Shown here piece after piece: positions 35,220-43,936 of a stretch of DNA of 64,000 nucleotides. A program made the position numbers and the translations under genes. The notes beneath the pieces were generated by a model, which saw only the letters and a list, made by a program, of their open reading frames with translations, ran no database searches and was not told the origin of the DNA. Position 1 is the first letter of the stretch, and every line of letters begins with the position of its first letter. This DNA comes from JAFKKS01 sp050187875. Lineage in GTDB: Bacteria; Pseudomonadota; Alphaproteobacteria; Rhizobiales; Xanthobacteraceae. The DNA lies in contig JBFWXB010000002.1 in the NCBI GenBank assembly GCA_050187875.1, forward strand, positions 124,001 through 188,000. The letters run 5' to 3'.

Positions 35220-35271
35220 ATAGCGCCGCCCACGACGCGGTGGCTTCGGACATTGTTCAAGGAGTCTGCCC

Positions 35272-36423
35272 ATGGGGCGCATCGCAACGGCCATGGTGGC
35301 TACCTCGCTCACGCTGGTCGGGTTGGCGGCCCAGGCGGCCGAGCTCAAGGTCGGGGTGGTTGGGAGCCTATCGGGCGGTGGAACCGAATGGGGTCTCGCC
35401 ACGCAGCGCGGCGTCGAGCTTGCGATCGCCGAGGTGGTCGCGGCCGGCGGGCTCAAGGTCGGCAACGAGACCGTCACGCCCAAGATGGTCATGTATGACG
35501 ACCAATATTCCGGCAAAGGCGGAACCGTCGCGGCAACACGTCTCGTCAATGTGGATGGCGTGAAGTTCATCATCGGACCGATCGGCTCTCCGGCCGTCCT
35601 CGGCGTCCTCGATGTGACAAGGCCGGCCAAGGTGATCGTCCTGTCGAACGGATACTCGCCGCAAATCCTCACCCGCGCGAGCATCTATAATTTCCGGGTT
35701 GCGCTCACCACGTCCGAATTTTCTCCGCCCGTCACGAAGTGGCTGCGCCATCACCTTCGGCCAGATGTCACCAAAGTCGGCATCATCCTGCCGAGCGACG
35801 CCGTCGGGCAGAGCGTCGCGCCGGTACTCGCGCGCGCCTACGAGAACAATGGCTTCAAGGTCATCTTCAACGAGCGCTACGATCGGGGGACCGTGGAATT
35901 CACGCCCCTCCTCACGCGCATGCTGGCGAGCGGCGTCCAGGTCCTGGAAGTTACCGGCAATGCGCCGCGCGAAGCCGGGCTTCTCGTGAAGCAGGCGCGA
36001 CAAATCGGCTACACGGGAACCATAACCGGCGGCCCCGGCTACGCTGAAGACATCAAAAAGATCGCCGGCCCGCTCGCGGCCGGCTTCGTGACCTATGACG
36101 TATTCAACCCGGCGGATCCGAGCGCGGCGTCATTCGTCGCGGCGTACCGAGCGAAGTACGAAGGCTCCATCAATAACTTCGCGCCGATCATGTATAACGC
36201 GACGAAGCTTCTGTTCGAGGCGCTGCGCAGAGCCGGCACCACCGAACCGGATGCGGTGCGCAAAGCGATCGAGGGCTTGGGCGGCCTGCCGACGCTCTTT
36301 GGCCCGGTCCGCTGGGACGGGCAAGAGACATACGGCATCAACCATCAGCTTCTCAGCGAACTGACAATGAGCGAAGTTCAGGAGAACGGCGACGTGAAGA
36401 CGCTCGATCGGGTGCGCGATTGA
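35272..36423 (+). CDS. Orphan branched-chain amino acid-type periplasmic binding protein
   Basis: A 383-residue type I receptor with a Sec signal (TAMVATSLTLVGLAAQA, cleavage before AELKV). The mature start VGVVGSLSGGGTEWGLATQRGVELAI and the segment KMVMYDDQYSGKGGTVAATRLV are typical of LivJ-like proteins. No permease or ATPase gene accompanies it; instead it is fused in translation to a MetX-like hydrolase (TTGA overlap). It runs opposite to most neighbours and lies between two tRNA-Arg genes. It may serve a shared transporter or act as a sensor. Confidence 0.88.
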   Translation: MGRIATAMVATSLTLVGLAAQAAELKVGVVGSLSGGGTEWGLATQRGVELAIAEVVAAGGLKVGNETVTPKMVMYDDQYSGKGGTVAATRLVNVDGVKFIIGPIGSPAVLGVLDVTRPAKVIVLSNGYSPQILTRASIYNFRVALTTSEFSPPVTKWLRHHLRPDVTKVGIILPSDAVGQSVAPVLARAYENNGFKVIFNERYDRGTVEFTPLLTRMLASGVQVLEVTGNAPREAGLLVKQARQIGYTGTITGGPGYAEDIKKIAGPLAAGFVTYDVFNPADPSAASFVAAYRAKYEGSINNFAPIMYNATKLLFEALRRAGTTEPDAVRKAIEGLGGLPTLFGPVRWDGQETYGINHQLLSELTMSEVQENGDVKTLDRVRD

Positions 36424-37448
36424 ACGCCGCCGGCACGAGCTGGCCCATCAAGACGGGAACTTTCTCGCTTGGCGATCTTGCCGTCGAGCACGGCGGCGTC
36501 ATTCGCGATGCGAAAATCGTCTGGCAGACGCACGGAACGCTGAACGCAGCGCGCGATAACGTCGTGATCTATCCGACGAGCTACGGCGGACAGCACGTAG
36601 ACCTCAACTGGATCATCGGTCCGGACGGAATTCTCGATCCGCGCGAATGGTTCATCGTCATCCCGAACATGTTTTCGAACGGGATGTCGTCGGGTGCGGC
36701 GGAAACGCCCGATTATCCCGGAATCGTCACCGTCGCCGACAATGTGCGGGCGCAGCAGCGGCTTTTGGCCGAGGTCTTCGGGATCGAGCACGTCGCCGCG
36801 GTCTATGGATGGTCGATGGGTGGGCAGCAGGCCTACCATTGGGCCGCGCTCTACCCCGACCGGGTGGCGCGCGCGATCGTCGTCTGCGGCTCGGCCAAGA
36901 CGTCGACCCACAACAAGGTGTTTCTCTCGGGCCTCATGGCCATTCTCGAAGCTGCGCCGCAACACATCGGAGGCGGTCGTTTCTCGGCGGAGCCCGAAGC
37001 TGCGCTCAAAGCCTTCGCCACGGCCTACGCCGGTTGGGCGCTCAGCCAAGACCTCTACCGCGAAGGCTTGCACCTTCAAGCGTTCGGCGCCCCCGACCTC
37101 GAAACCTTCCTCCAGGTACATTGGGTGGAGCGCTACCGCGTCCGCCGCGCCGCGAACCTCTATGCGCAGCTCGTGACCTGGTACCACGGCGACATCGCCG
37201 GGAACGGACGGCATGGCGGAAGCCTCGCGCGCGCTCTCGCAGCCATTCGGGCTAAGGTTCTGCTGATGCCCGGTAACACCGACCTTTATTTCAGGGTCGC
37301 CGACAGCGCCGCAGAAGCGGCCCATCTAAAGCGTGCTGAACTCCACCCGATCCCAAGCATCTGGGGGCACCGGGCTGGCAACCCGAGCCTCAATCCGGAC
37401 GACCTCGCATTCGTCCGTTCGCATGTCCGACGTTTCCTCGCCCCTTGA
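36420..37448 (+). CDS. Alpha/beta-hydrolase, homoserine O-acetyltransferase (MetX) family
   Basis: A 342-residue protein. The nucleophile is Ser132 in GWSMGGQQAYHWAAL, the acid is probably the Asp in MPGNTDLYF and the His is in WGHRAGNPS. The lineup with MetX is good, including GILDPREWFIVIPNMFSNG. MetX homologues with this family position often act on other acyl or alkyl esters, so true homoserine acetylation is not certain. The start is TTG at 36420 overlapping the binding-protein stop (TTGA); no closer ATG exists before the conserved core. Context suggests it hydrolyses or acylates the imported ligand. Confidence 0.82.
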   Translation: MNAAGTSWPIKTGTFSLGDLAVEHGGVIRDAKIVWQTHGTLNAARDNVVIYPTSYGGQHVDLNWIIGPDGILDPREWFIVIPNMFSNGMSSGAAETPDYPGIVTVADNVRAQQRLLAEVFGIEHVAAVYGWSMGGQQAYHWAALYPDRVARAIVVCGSAKTSTHNKVFLSGLMAILEAAPQHIGGGRFSAEPEAALKAFATAYAGWALSQDLYREGLHLQAFGAPDLETFLQVHWVERYRVRRAANLYAQLVTWYHGDIAGNGRHGGSLARALAAIRAKVLLMPGNTDLYFRVADSAAEAAHLKRAELHPIPSIWGHRAGNPSLNPDDLAFVRSHVRRFLAP

Positions 37449-37470
37449 TCGACCTTGCGATCGATCTCGT

Positions 37471-37547
37471 TGGCGACCCCGGAGAGATTCGAACTCCCGA
37501 CCCTCAGATTCGAAGTCTGATGCTCTATCCAGCTGAGCTACGGGGCC
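37471..37547 (-). tRNA. tRNA-Arg(TCG), CCA encoded
   Basis: A 77-base cloverleaf on the minus strand: acceptor GGCCCCG with CGGGGTC, anticodon loop CTTCGAA and T arm GGGAGTTCGAATCTCTC-like pairing. CCA follows discriminator G. It is on the same strand as the tRNA-Arg(TCT) 2.4 kb away and shares its first 27 bases. Confidence 0.96.
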
Positions 37548-37623
37548 ACGCCGTCTGAGGTCGCACGGGTCATGGGAGCGCGCAAGGGCTTCGCGCCATT
37601 CCAGGACCGGATCACCGCGTTGG

Positions 37624-37929
37624 TCAGTGCGTCCAGGGCGTGCGGCGCGTATAGGCGAAATTGTCCGCATAGGCGATCACGCGGCGCGTCGTCTCCTTCG
37701 GCTCGGACACCTGGTAGGGGATGCCGCGGCGCTCGCAATAGCCGATCGCCTCCTCCTTGGTGTCGAACTGAAGCGTGATCTGCTGCTTCATGTCGGCCGA
37801 GCTCGTCCAGCCCATCAGTGGCTCGACCTCGCGTGGGACCTCGGGCTCGTAACGCAGGCACCACTCCTTCGTCTTGGCGGTGCCGGACTGCATCGCCGTC
37901 TTGGTCGGTTTGAAGATGCGGGCCAGCAT
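37624..37929 (-). CDS. Respiratory complex I accessory subunit, NDUFS4 family
   Basis: A 101-residue soluble protein matching the mitochondrial 18-kDa (NDUFS4) subunit family, which is found in alphaproteobacteria. Seen features are IFKPTKTAMQSGTAKTKEWCLRY at the start, PLMGWTSSADMKQQITLQFDTKEEAI in the middle, and the C-terminal YADNFAYTRRTPWTH. It docks on the peripheral arm of NADH:ubiquinone oxidoreductase. No nuo genes are nearby, which is normal for this gene. A compact, full-length member. Confidence 0.92.
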   Translation of the reverse strand: MLARIFKPTKTAMQSGTAKTKEWCLRYEPEVPREVEPLMGWTSSADMKQQITLQFDTKEEAIGYCERRGIPYQVSEPKETTRRVIAYADNFAYTRRTPWTH

Positions 37930-37959
37930 GTCGTGCGCTACGTCCTTTTCGCCGATGAT

Positions 37960-38036
37960 TGGTCGGGGCAGCAGGATTTGAACCTGCGACCTGGAGTACC
38001 CAAAACTCCCGCGCTACCAGGCTGCGCTATGCCCCG
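37960..38036 (-). tRNA. tRNA-Pro(TGG), CCA encoded
   Basis: A 77-base cloverleaf on the minus strand. The acceptor stem is CGGGGCA with TGCCCCG, the anticodon stem-loop is GGAGT-TTTGGGT-ACTCC giving TGG, and the T arm is GCAGGTTCAAATCCTGC. CCA follows discriminator A. Confidence 0.96.
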
Positions 38037-38160
38037 GAGGGACGACGGCGCGACGCCGAAGCCGGGCTTTCGATACACGCTTCACAATGCGGCATCAACC
38101 AGCGGCGTTCCGCAGGTCGAAACGGATCGGTCCAGGATAAATGAAGACGCCGCGCGCCGG

Positions 38161-38760
38161 TCAGTGCGGCACCGGGCCGCCGTCGGGATGAACCTCGGCC
38201 GCCATCATGCCCTTCGGCCCGGGGCCGAAACGCACCAGCAAGGTTTGGCCGGGGCGCAGTTCCGCGATGCCATAGCGGCGCAGCGTCTCCATGTGGATGA
38301 AGATGTCAGGCGTGCCGTCACCGCGCGTGAGGAATCCGAAACCGCGTAGCCGGTTGAACCATTTCACTTGCGCGCGCTCGAGACCGCTCGTCGGCGTCAC
38401 CGTCACATGCGTGCGCGCCGGCGGCATCTGCGCCGGATGGATCGCCGTGGAGTCGTCCATCGAGATGATGCGGAAGCATTGCAAGCCGCGCGGTCGCGGG
38501 AGCACTTCGCAGACGATGCGCGTGCCTTCATACGCGACTTGGAATCCGTCGCGCCGCAAACAGGTCACGTGCAGAAGAACGTCCGGCATTCCATTGTCAG
38601 GGACAATGAAGCCGTAGCCCTTCGACACATCGAACCATTTGATGACGCCGGTGATCTCGATCAGGCTTGCTGCAGACTGCTCGGAGAGTTCTCCGACAGT
38701 CTCCAGATCAAGCGCATGATCTGCACCGCGTTCTTTTGGCCCCATCCCGCCCGACGCCAT
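38161..38760 (-). CDS. Double cold-shock-domain protein
   Basis: A 199-residue protein with two cold-shock domains, about residues 35-100 and 125-195. Each has the RNP1-like motif: KWFDVSKGYGFIVPD and KWFNRLRGFGFLTRG. The RNP2-like stretches are DVLLHVTCLRR and DIFIHMETLRR. It probably binds single-stranded RNA or DNA and helps RNA folding. Tandem CSD proteins occur in alphaproteobacteria. The N-terminal 30 residues are acidic and unstructured. It is divergent from nothing close and lies next to tRNA-Pro. Confidence 0.9.
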   Translation of the reverse strand: MASGGMGPKERGADHALDLETVGELSEQSAASLIEITGVIKWFDVSKGYGFIVPDNGMPDVLLHVTCLRRDGFQVAYEGTRIVCEVLPRPRGLQCFRIISMDDSTAIHPAQMPPARTHVTVTPTSGLERAQVKWFNRLRGFGFLTRGDGTPDIFIHMETLRRYGIAELRPGQTLLVRFGPGPKGMMAAEVHPDGGPVPH

Positions 38761-38919
38761 GACGCCGTACGCCGCCGCTTTCTTCTGGCGCCTCTTTCGG
38801 ACGCTTCAACGAATCACTGTCGTATCGAAGATAACACCGTGACTCTTGCGAGAAAGCACAAAATGCGCGGCGTGTCACATCCGCGCGTCACCTGTGCACA
38901 ATTTGCAACGCGGCTTCGA

Positions 38920-39681
38920 TCACTGCGTGATGAATGGCGCAAGAATCTCGCCGATATCATCGCGCACGACGAGATCGGCCATCGCGTCGAATTCCGTCGC
39001 TTCGCGATTGATGATGACGAGGCGCGCGCCGTTGCGCTTGGCCATCAACGGAAATCCCGCGGCAGGCCACACGACCAGCGATGAACCGATCGCGAGGAAA
39101 AGATCGCACGACAGCGTGAGTTCCTTGGCGCGACGCATCGGTTCTTCCGGCATCGCCTGACCGAAGGAGATCGTCGCCGTCTTGATGAAGCCGCCGCATT
39201 CGCAATCGGGCGCGCGTCCCTGCCGCGCCTCGCATTGCGCTTTCACCCATGCAAGATCGAAACGCTTCGCGCAGTCGAGACATAGCGCGTAAGTCGTATT
39301 GCCGTGCAGTTCGACGACGCGAGAGTCCGGCACACCCGACATCTGATGCAAATTGTCGATGTTCTGCGTGATGATCTCGGGAGCCTTGCCGCGATGATGC
39401 AGCGCCGCGAGGGCGCGATGCCCCCGCCCCGGCCGCGCGGCGGTGAATTGTTCCTCCATCACGAAGCGGCGACGCCACGTTTCGTCGCGCATTTCTTGAC
39501 TGGCGATGAAATCCTCGAAGGGGATCGGCGCCATCCGGGTCCAGATGCCGCCGGGCGAGCGGAAGTCGGGGATGCCGCACTCGGTCGAGATGCCGGCGCC
39601 GGTGAAGGGCAGGATGCACTGCGCGCCCTCGAACAATTCCTGCAGGCGCGCGACGGCGTGCGCGGCGTTCGTCATGATCAT
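38920..39681 (-). CDS. Sir2-family NAD-dependent protein deacylase
   Basis: A 253-residue enzyme that removes acyl groups from lysines using NAD. Key motifs are all seen: FTGAGISTECGIPDFRSPGG (NAD-binding), TQNIDNLHQ, and the catalytic His in ELHGNTT. The zinc module is CLDC followed by CECGG. The ATG at 39681 begins MIMTNAAHAV; ATG 39675 is an alternative. A long in-frame extension upstream overlaps the divergent glyoxalase gene and is a shadow. The GloA-type gene lies directly upstream in the opposite direction, 75 bp away. Confidence 0.92.
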   Translation of the reverse strand: MIMTNAAHAVARLQELFEGAQCILPFTGAGISTECGIPDFRSPGGIWTRMAPIPFEDFIASQEMRDETWRRRFVMEEQFTAARPGRGHRALAALHHRGKAPEIITQNIDNLHQMSGVPDSRVVELHGNTTYALCLDCAKRFDLAWVKAQCEARQGRAPDCECGGFIKTATISFGQAMPEEPMRRAKELTLSCDLFLAIGSSLVVWPAAGFPLMAKRNGARLVIINREATEFDAMADLVVRDDIGEILAPFITQ

Positions 39682-39756
39682 GAGGTTTCGCCCGGTGGCA
39701 TTTTTGGCAACGCGCTTGATATAGTGGGAGCACCCACCCGCTCCATGAGGAATCCC

Positions 39757-40215
39757 ATGCGTTACCTGCACACCATGCTGCGCGTCCGCAACCTCGATGC
39801 CGCCCTCAACTTCTATGGCAATCTGCTCGGCCTCAAGGAGGTCCGCCGCTACGACGATCAGAAGGGAAAATATACAAATGTTTTCCTCGCGGCCCCGGAC
39901 GACGAAAACCTGGTGGCGGGGAGCGGCAAAAATGGGGGACGCCAGGCGCCGGTGCTCGAGCTCACCTACAACTGGGACGCCGAGGACTACGGCGAGGCGC
40001 GATATTTCGGGCATCTCGCCTATGAGTGCGACGATATCTATGCGCTCTGCGACAAGCTCATGAAAGCAGGCGTGACGATCAACCGGCCGCCGCGGGACGG
40101 CCGCATGGCCTTCGTGCGTTCGCCCGACAACCAGTCGGTCGAGCTCCTGCAGAAGGGCGAGGCGTTGCCAGCGAAAGAACCGTGGGCCTCGATGCCGAAT
40201 ACCGGGCGCTGGTAA
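39757..40215 (+). CDS. gloA: Lactoylglutathione lyase (glyoxalase I), VOC family
   Basis: A 152-residue enzyme that turns the methylglyoxal-glutathione hemithioacetal into lactoylglutathione. The four metal ligands fit the family: His in RYLHTML, Glu in VLELTYNWD, His in FGHLAYECDD and Glu in SVELLQKG. The short length with NFYGNLLGL is typical of the Ni-type bacterial GloA. ATG 39757 was chosen since GAGGA lies 7 bases upstream; ATG 39745 lacks a site. It is followed by tRNA-Glu. Confidence 0.9.
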   Translation: MRYLHTMLRVRNLDAALNFYGNLLGLKEVRRYDDQKGKYTNVFLAAPDDENLVAGSGKNGGRQAPVLELTYNWDAEDYGEARYFGHLAYECDDIYALCDKLMKAGVTINRPPRDGRMAFVRSPDNQSVELLQKGEALPAKEPWASMPNTGRW

Positions 40216-40320
40216 GTGCCCTGCCCTGGCCGCCCACAGCGGCCACGGTCTTGCTTGCCGCTCCGGGCAAAGCTCTCTATACCTCGCGGCGTTTCGCGCG
40301 GCGCCTCCGGCGCTTCGCGC

Positions 40321-40396
40321 GCGCCCTTCGTCTAGCGGTCTAGGACGCCGCCCTTTCACGGCGGAAACACGGGTTCGATTCCCGTAGGGCGCGCCA
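40321..40396 (+). tRNA. tRNA-Glu(TTC), CCA encoded
   Basis: A 76-base cloverleaf: acceptor GCGCCCT with AGGGCGC, anticodon stem CCGCC-CTTTCAC-GGCGG giving TTC, T arm ACGGGTTCGATTCCCGT. CCA follows discriminator G. The D arm is TCGTCTAGCGGTCTAGGAC, the usual Glu form. Confidence 0.96.
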
Positions 40397-40428
40397 ATCC
40401 CATCACAATCGGCACGGGAGGCGGTCGT

Positions 40429-40776
40429 ATGCAGACACAAGGTCAGTCTTTCAGCAGACTTACGCTGACGAAGACGGCGCTCTTCGCGTTTGGCGCTTTC
40501 GTGTTGTTCCTGACGGGCGGCATTTCGTCTGCGCGCGCCCAAGATGCCGAGTCCGCGTGCCGCAACGACGCCTATCGCCTGTGCTCGCGTTACATCCCGA
40601 ACGAGGGCGCGGTGAAGGTTTGCATGCGCCGCAATATCCGGCACCTCAGCCCCGCCTGCCGCGCCGGTTTCACCCGGCACGCGACTCGCGGCCGCACCCA
40701 CGTTCGGCATAAACGGCATTATCGAAAGCGCTTCCATCATCGCCGGCACTCCCACCACCGGCGGCACCGGCGCTGA
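40429..40776 (+). CDS. Small secreted Cys-motif protein with a His/Arg-rich tail
   Basis: A 115-residue protein. A Sec signal covers about residues 1-37 (FAFGAFVLFLTGGISSARAQ). The mature core has four cysteines in a pattern like the Cys-rich repeat: SACRNDAYRLCSRYIPNEGAVKVCMRRNIRHLSPACRAGF. The last 45 residues are mostly His and Arg (HHRRHSHHRRHRR), which could bind metal or nucleic acid in the periplasm. It starts 32 bases after tRNA-Glu. Similar small proteins are widespread in Bradyrhizobium relatives without known function. Confidence 0.8.
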   Translation: MQTQGQSFSRLTLTKTALFAFGAFVLFLTGGISSARAQDAESACRNDAYRLCSRYIPNEGAVKVCMRRNIRHLSPACRAGFTRHATRGRTHVRHKRHYRKRFHHRRHSHHRRHRR

Positions 40777-40848
40777 GAGACCCCTGCGTCCTAAGATCGT
40801 TAGCCTGCCGGGGACGGTTCGCCCCTTCCCCGATGACCACGAGGTCCG

Positions 40849-42078
40849 ATGCCGAGACGCGCTTGGTCTCGCCGTGACGTTATTTTGAAGGCGAGCGCAG
40901 GGCTTGCGCTCGCGGCGTTCCCCTGGGCCGCGTCGGCGGCGCCGTTTCCCCAATGGGTCGAAGCCTTCTGGCGGCGTGCGAAGGCGCGTGGCATCTCCGA
41001 GGCGACCTATCGCCGGGTGATGGGCAGCATCAAGCCGGACACGTCGGTCTACGCGCTCGACCGCCAACAGGCGGAATTCAGCGAGGAGACGTGGCAATAT
41101 CTCAATCGCCGCGTCTCCGACTGGCGCATCCGCCGCGGCAAAGAGCAGGCGCGCGCCTATGCGGGCCTCCTTTCACGCATCGAACACGATTTCGGCGTCA
41201 ATCGGGGCATCATCCTCGGCCTCTGGGGCATGGAATCGGCGTACGGCGACGTCGTCGACAACATGAAGCACCAGCGCCCGGTTATTCCGGCGCTCGCCGC
41301 GCTCGCCTGGGGCGACGCACGCCGCCGCTCCTATTGGGAGAAGGAGCTTCTCAACGCGCTCGTCATCATCCAGCGCGGCTGGGGAACGCCCGACGACATG
41401 ATCGGCTCCTGGGCCGGGGCGATGGGCCATACGGCGTGGATGCCGGAAGTCTGGCTCAATGTCGGCATCGACTACGATCACGACGGAAAGGTTTCGCCTT
41501 TCGGCAAGCCCGACGACGCGCTCGCGAGCAGCGCGCGCTATCTCGTCAAGCGCGGCCATTATCGGCGGGGCGAAGCCTGGGGCGTCGAGGTCGCGCTGCC
41601 GGCGGGCTTCAATACGCGGCTTGCCGATCGCTCGACCCGCCGCAGTGTCGCGCAATGGCAAGCGGCGGGGCTGCGGACCGCCACGGGTCAGTCCTTTCCA
41701 CGCTTGAGCACGGCGGCGCTCTGGATCCCCGATGCGGGAGGCCCCGCCTTCCTGATCGGGCAGAATTTCTTCGCGCTGCGCAGCTATAATCCGTCCTTCA
41801 ACTATTCGCTGGCGATTGCGCATCTCGGCGACCGCATTCGTGGCGGCGGGCCTTTCGTCACACCCTTCCCCGGCGGCGAACGCCCCCCAACGCTGGAGGA
41901 GGTGCAGGAAATCCAGAAGCGCCTCACGGCCTTAGGGTTCGACACCGATGGGACTGACGGGCGCGTCGGCCGCGAGACGATGCGCGCCGTGCGCAATTTC
42001 CAGCGCCGTGCGGGCATGCATCCCACCGACGGCTATGCCGGCGTGAAGCTCCTTGCGCGGCTGCGGCAGGGGCTTTGA
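40849..42078 (+). CDS. Lytic murein transglycosylase, MltB-like with peptidoglycan-binding domain
   Basis: A 409-residue periplasmic enzyme. A twin-arginine signal (WSRRDVILKA) ends near AASAAPF. The SLT_2/MltB catalytic domain spans about 30-320, with the catalytic Glu in ILGLWGMESAYG and the AMGHTAWMPEVW motif. A peptidoglycan-binding domain follows from about 345 (IQKRLTALGFDTDGTDGRVGRETMRAVRNFQ). It cleaves glycan strands to make 1,6-anhydro ends. It converges on recJ with 3 bp between stops. Confidence 0.92.
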   Translation: MPRRAWSRRDVILKASAGLALAAFPWAASAAPFPQWVEAFWRRAKARGISEATYRRVMGSIKPDTSVYALDRQQAEFSEETWQYLNRRVSDWRIRRGKEQARAYAGLLSRIEHDFGVNRGIILGLWGMESAYGDVVDNMKHQRPVIPALAALAWGDARRRSYWEKELLNALVIIQRGWGTPDDMIGSWAGAMGHTAWMPEVWLNVGIDYDHDGKVSPFGKPDDALASSARYLVKRGHYRRGEAWGVEVALPAGFNTRLADRSTRRSVAQWQAAGLRTATGQSFPRLSTAALWIPDAGGPAFLIGQNFFALRSYNPSFNYSLAIAHLGDRIRGGGPFVTPFPGGERPPTLEEVQEIQKRLTALGFDTDGTDGRVGRETMRAVRNFQRRAGMHPTDGYAGVKLLARLRQGL

Positions 42079-42081
42079 GGT

Positions 42082-43917
42082 TTACGGCCTAGCCGCATCG
42101 GGAATGGCGGCATCCGAAATCCGCAACTGCACCCGTTCGCCGCCCTGCCAGCGATCGATATAGAGGCTCCCGGCGACGTGCAGCGAACGGCCGCGGTGTT
42201 CCAGCAGGGCGCGGCCGAGTGGCTGATCGGCGGCTCGGAAGGCGATCCCCGGAAGAAATGTTCCGTCACCTGACCTGAGCCGAACACGGATGTGCCCGGC
42301 GCCGACAGGCTCGGCAAACGCGATCGTGTGAGAGGGGAAGACAAAAACCGGCTCAGGACTCGCGGCGCCAAAGGGACCCGCGCGTTCGAGGCTTGAGACA
42401 AACTCCACCGTAGCGGCGGCCGCCGATAGCGCGCCATCGATCCGCAGCGCGCTGTCACGCCGCGCCTGCGCGACCGATGCCGCCAGCGTTTCCTCCAAAT
42501 AAGCGCGGAAAGCGGCGAGCCCATCGCGCCGCAGGGTGACGCCGGCCGCCATGGCGTGGCCTCCGCCTTTGACCAGGAGACCGCGCTCCACCGCCGTGCG
42601 CACCGCGTGGCCGAGATCGACGCCGGTGATCGAGCGGCCGGAGCCCGCGCCCGTTCCGTCGACGCCGAAGGCGACGGCAAAGGCCGGCCGGCCGAAACGC
42701 TCCTTCAAGCGCGCGGCGACGAGACCGACGACGCCCGGATGCCAATTGCCGGCGGTGATAACGACAGCGCCCTTTTCCTCGAGGCCGAGCGCCGCCTGTG
42801 CTTCCGCCTCCGCTTCGGCCAAGGTTGCCGCCTCGAGTGCCTGGCGCTCCTTGTTGAGGCGATCGAGCTCGGCGGCGATGGCGCCGGCGCGGATCGGATC
42901 ACTCTCCAGCAGGAGTTCAGTGCCGAGATCGGCGCGGCCGATCCGACCGCCGGCATTGATGCGCGGACCGAGCATGAAACCGAGATGCCAGGGCTCGGGC
43001 GGACCGGCGAGCCTTGCGACGTCCATCAGGGCGGTGATGCCAATCGCTTCACGTCGCCGGATGGCGATGAGGCCCTTGGCGACGAAGGCGCGATTGAGCC
43101 CACGCAACGGCGCGACATCGGCGATTGTGCCTAGCGCGACCGCGTCGAGAAGATCGAGCAGATCCATCTCTGGGCGCTGCGCCGTCCAGAATCCGCGGCG
43201 CCGCAACTCGCGGTTCACAGCGACAACGGTCATGAAGACGAGACCGACGGCAGCGAGATAACCGAGACCGGAAAGATCATCCTGCCGGTTGGGATTGACC
43301 ACGGCGAGCGCCGGCGGAAGCGCCTCGCCCGCCTGATGGTGATCGATGACGATCGCGTCCATCCCAAGCGCGCCCGCTTCCGCCAGCGCATCCGGGCTCG
43401 TCGTGCCGCAATCGACCGTAACAAGGAGCTTCGCGCCCTTTGCGGCGAGCATCCGCACCGCTTCGACGTTGGGCCCGTAGCCTTCGAACAGCCGGTCGGG
43501 GATGTGGATCAGCGGAGCAAGGCCGGCGTGCCGAAGAAACCGCGCGAGCACGGCGGCGGAAGTCGCTCCGTCGACATCATAATCACCAAAAATCGCGATC
43601 TGCTCACCGCGCTCGATGGCGTCGGCGATGCGTGCCGTCGCCGCCGCCATGTCCGTCACCGTGTCCGGGTCCGGCATCAGCCGCTTCACGGTCGGGTCGA
43701 GATAGGCTTCGGCGGCGGCGGCTTCGACGCCGCGTCCGGCGAGTACGCGCGCGAGCAGCTCCGGCAGACCGGCTTGTTGAGCGATCGCGAGGGCCTGAAC
43801 CGTCCCGCGGCTATCCAGCCGATCGCGCCAGCCGCGCCCGCAAACCGAGCGCTCGACGCCCAGGAAGAACCGTCCGGGAGGCTCGGGCAGCGCAATGGGG
43901 GCGGCAAATGCCGTCAT
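42082..43917 (-). CDS. recJ: Single-stranded-DNA-specific exonuclease RecJ
   Basis: A 611-residue 5'-3' exonuclease for recombination and mismatch repair. DHH-family metal ligands are visible in IFGDYDVDGATS, in VTVDCGT and in the DHH motif IVIDHHQAGE. DHHA1 and the OB-fold follow (GGHAMAAGVTL). ATG 43917 was chosen for family fit; frame upstream lies in the GNAT gene end. It is the last gene of aminotransferase-hom-glpX-GNAT-recJ, an order common in alphaproteobacteria apart from the GNAT. Confidence 0.94.
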   Translation of the reverse strand: MTAFAAPIALPEPPGRFFLGVERSVCGRGWRDRLDSRGTVQALAIAQQAGLPELLARVLAGRGVEAAAAEAYLDPTVKRLMPDPDTVTDMAAATARIADAIERGEQIAIFGDYDVDGATSAAVLARFLRHAGLAPLIHIPDRLFEGYGPNVEAVRMLAAKGAKLLVTVDCGTTSPDALAEAGALGMDAIVIDHHQAGEALPPALAVVNPNRQDDLSGLGYLAAVGLVFMTVVAVNRELRRRGFWTAQRPEMDLLDLLDAVALGTIADVAPLRGLNRAFVAKGLIAIRRREAIGITALMDVARLAGPPEPWHLGFMLGPRINAGGRIGRADLGTELLLESDPIRAGAIAAELDRLNKERQALEAATLAEAEAEAQAALGLEEKGAVVITAGNWHPGVVGLVAARLKERFGRPAFAVAFGVDGTGAGSGRSITGVDLGHAVRTAVERGLLVKGGGHAMAAGVTLRRDGLAAFRAYLEETLAASVAQARRDSALRIDGALSAAAATVEFVSSLERAGPFGAASPEPVFVFPSHTIAFAEPVGAGHIRVRLRSGDGTFLPGIAFRAADQPLGRALLEHRGRSLHVAGSLYIDRWQGGERVQLRISDAAIPDAARP

Positions 43918-43936
43918 CTGTCGCTTTCGCTTGAGG

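Noticed and set aside
39682..41097. N-terminal extension of the Sir2 gene across the glyoxalase gene, tRNA-Glu and a transglycosylase start
   Set aside because: It runs opposite to well-supported genes and contains translated tRNA sequence (APYGNRTRVSAVKG).
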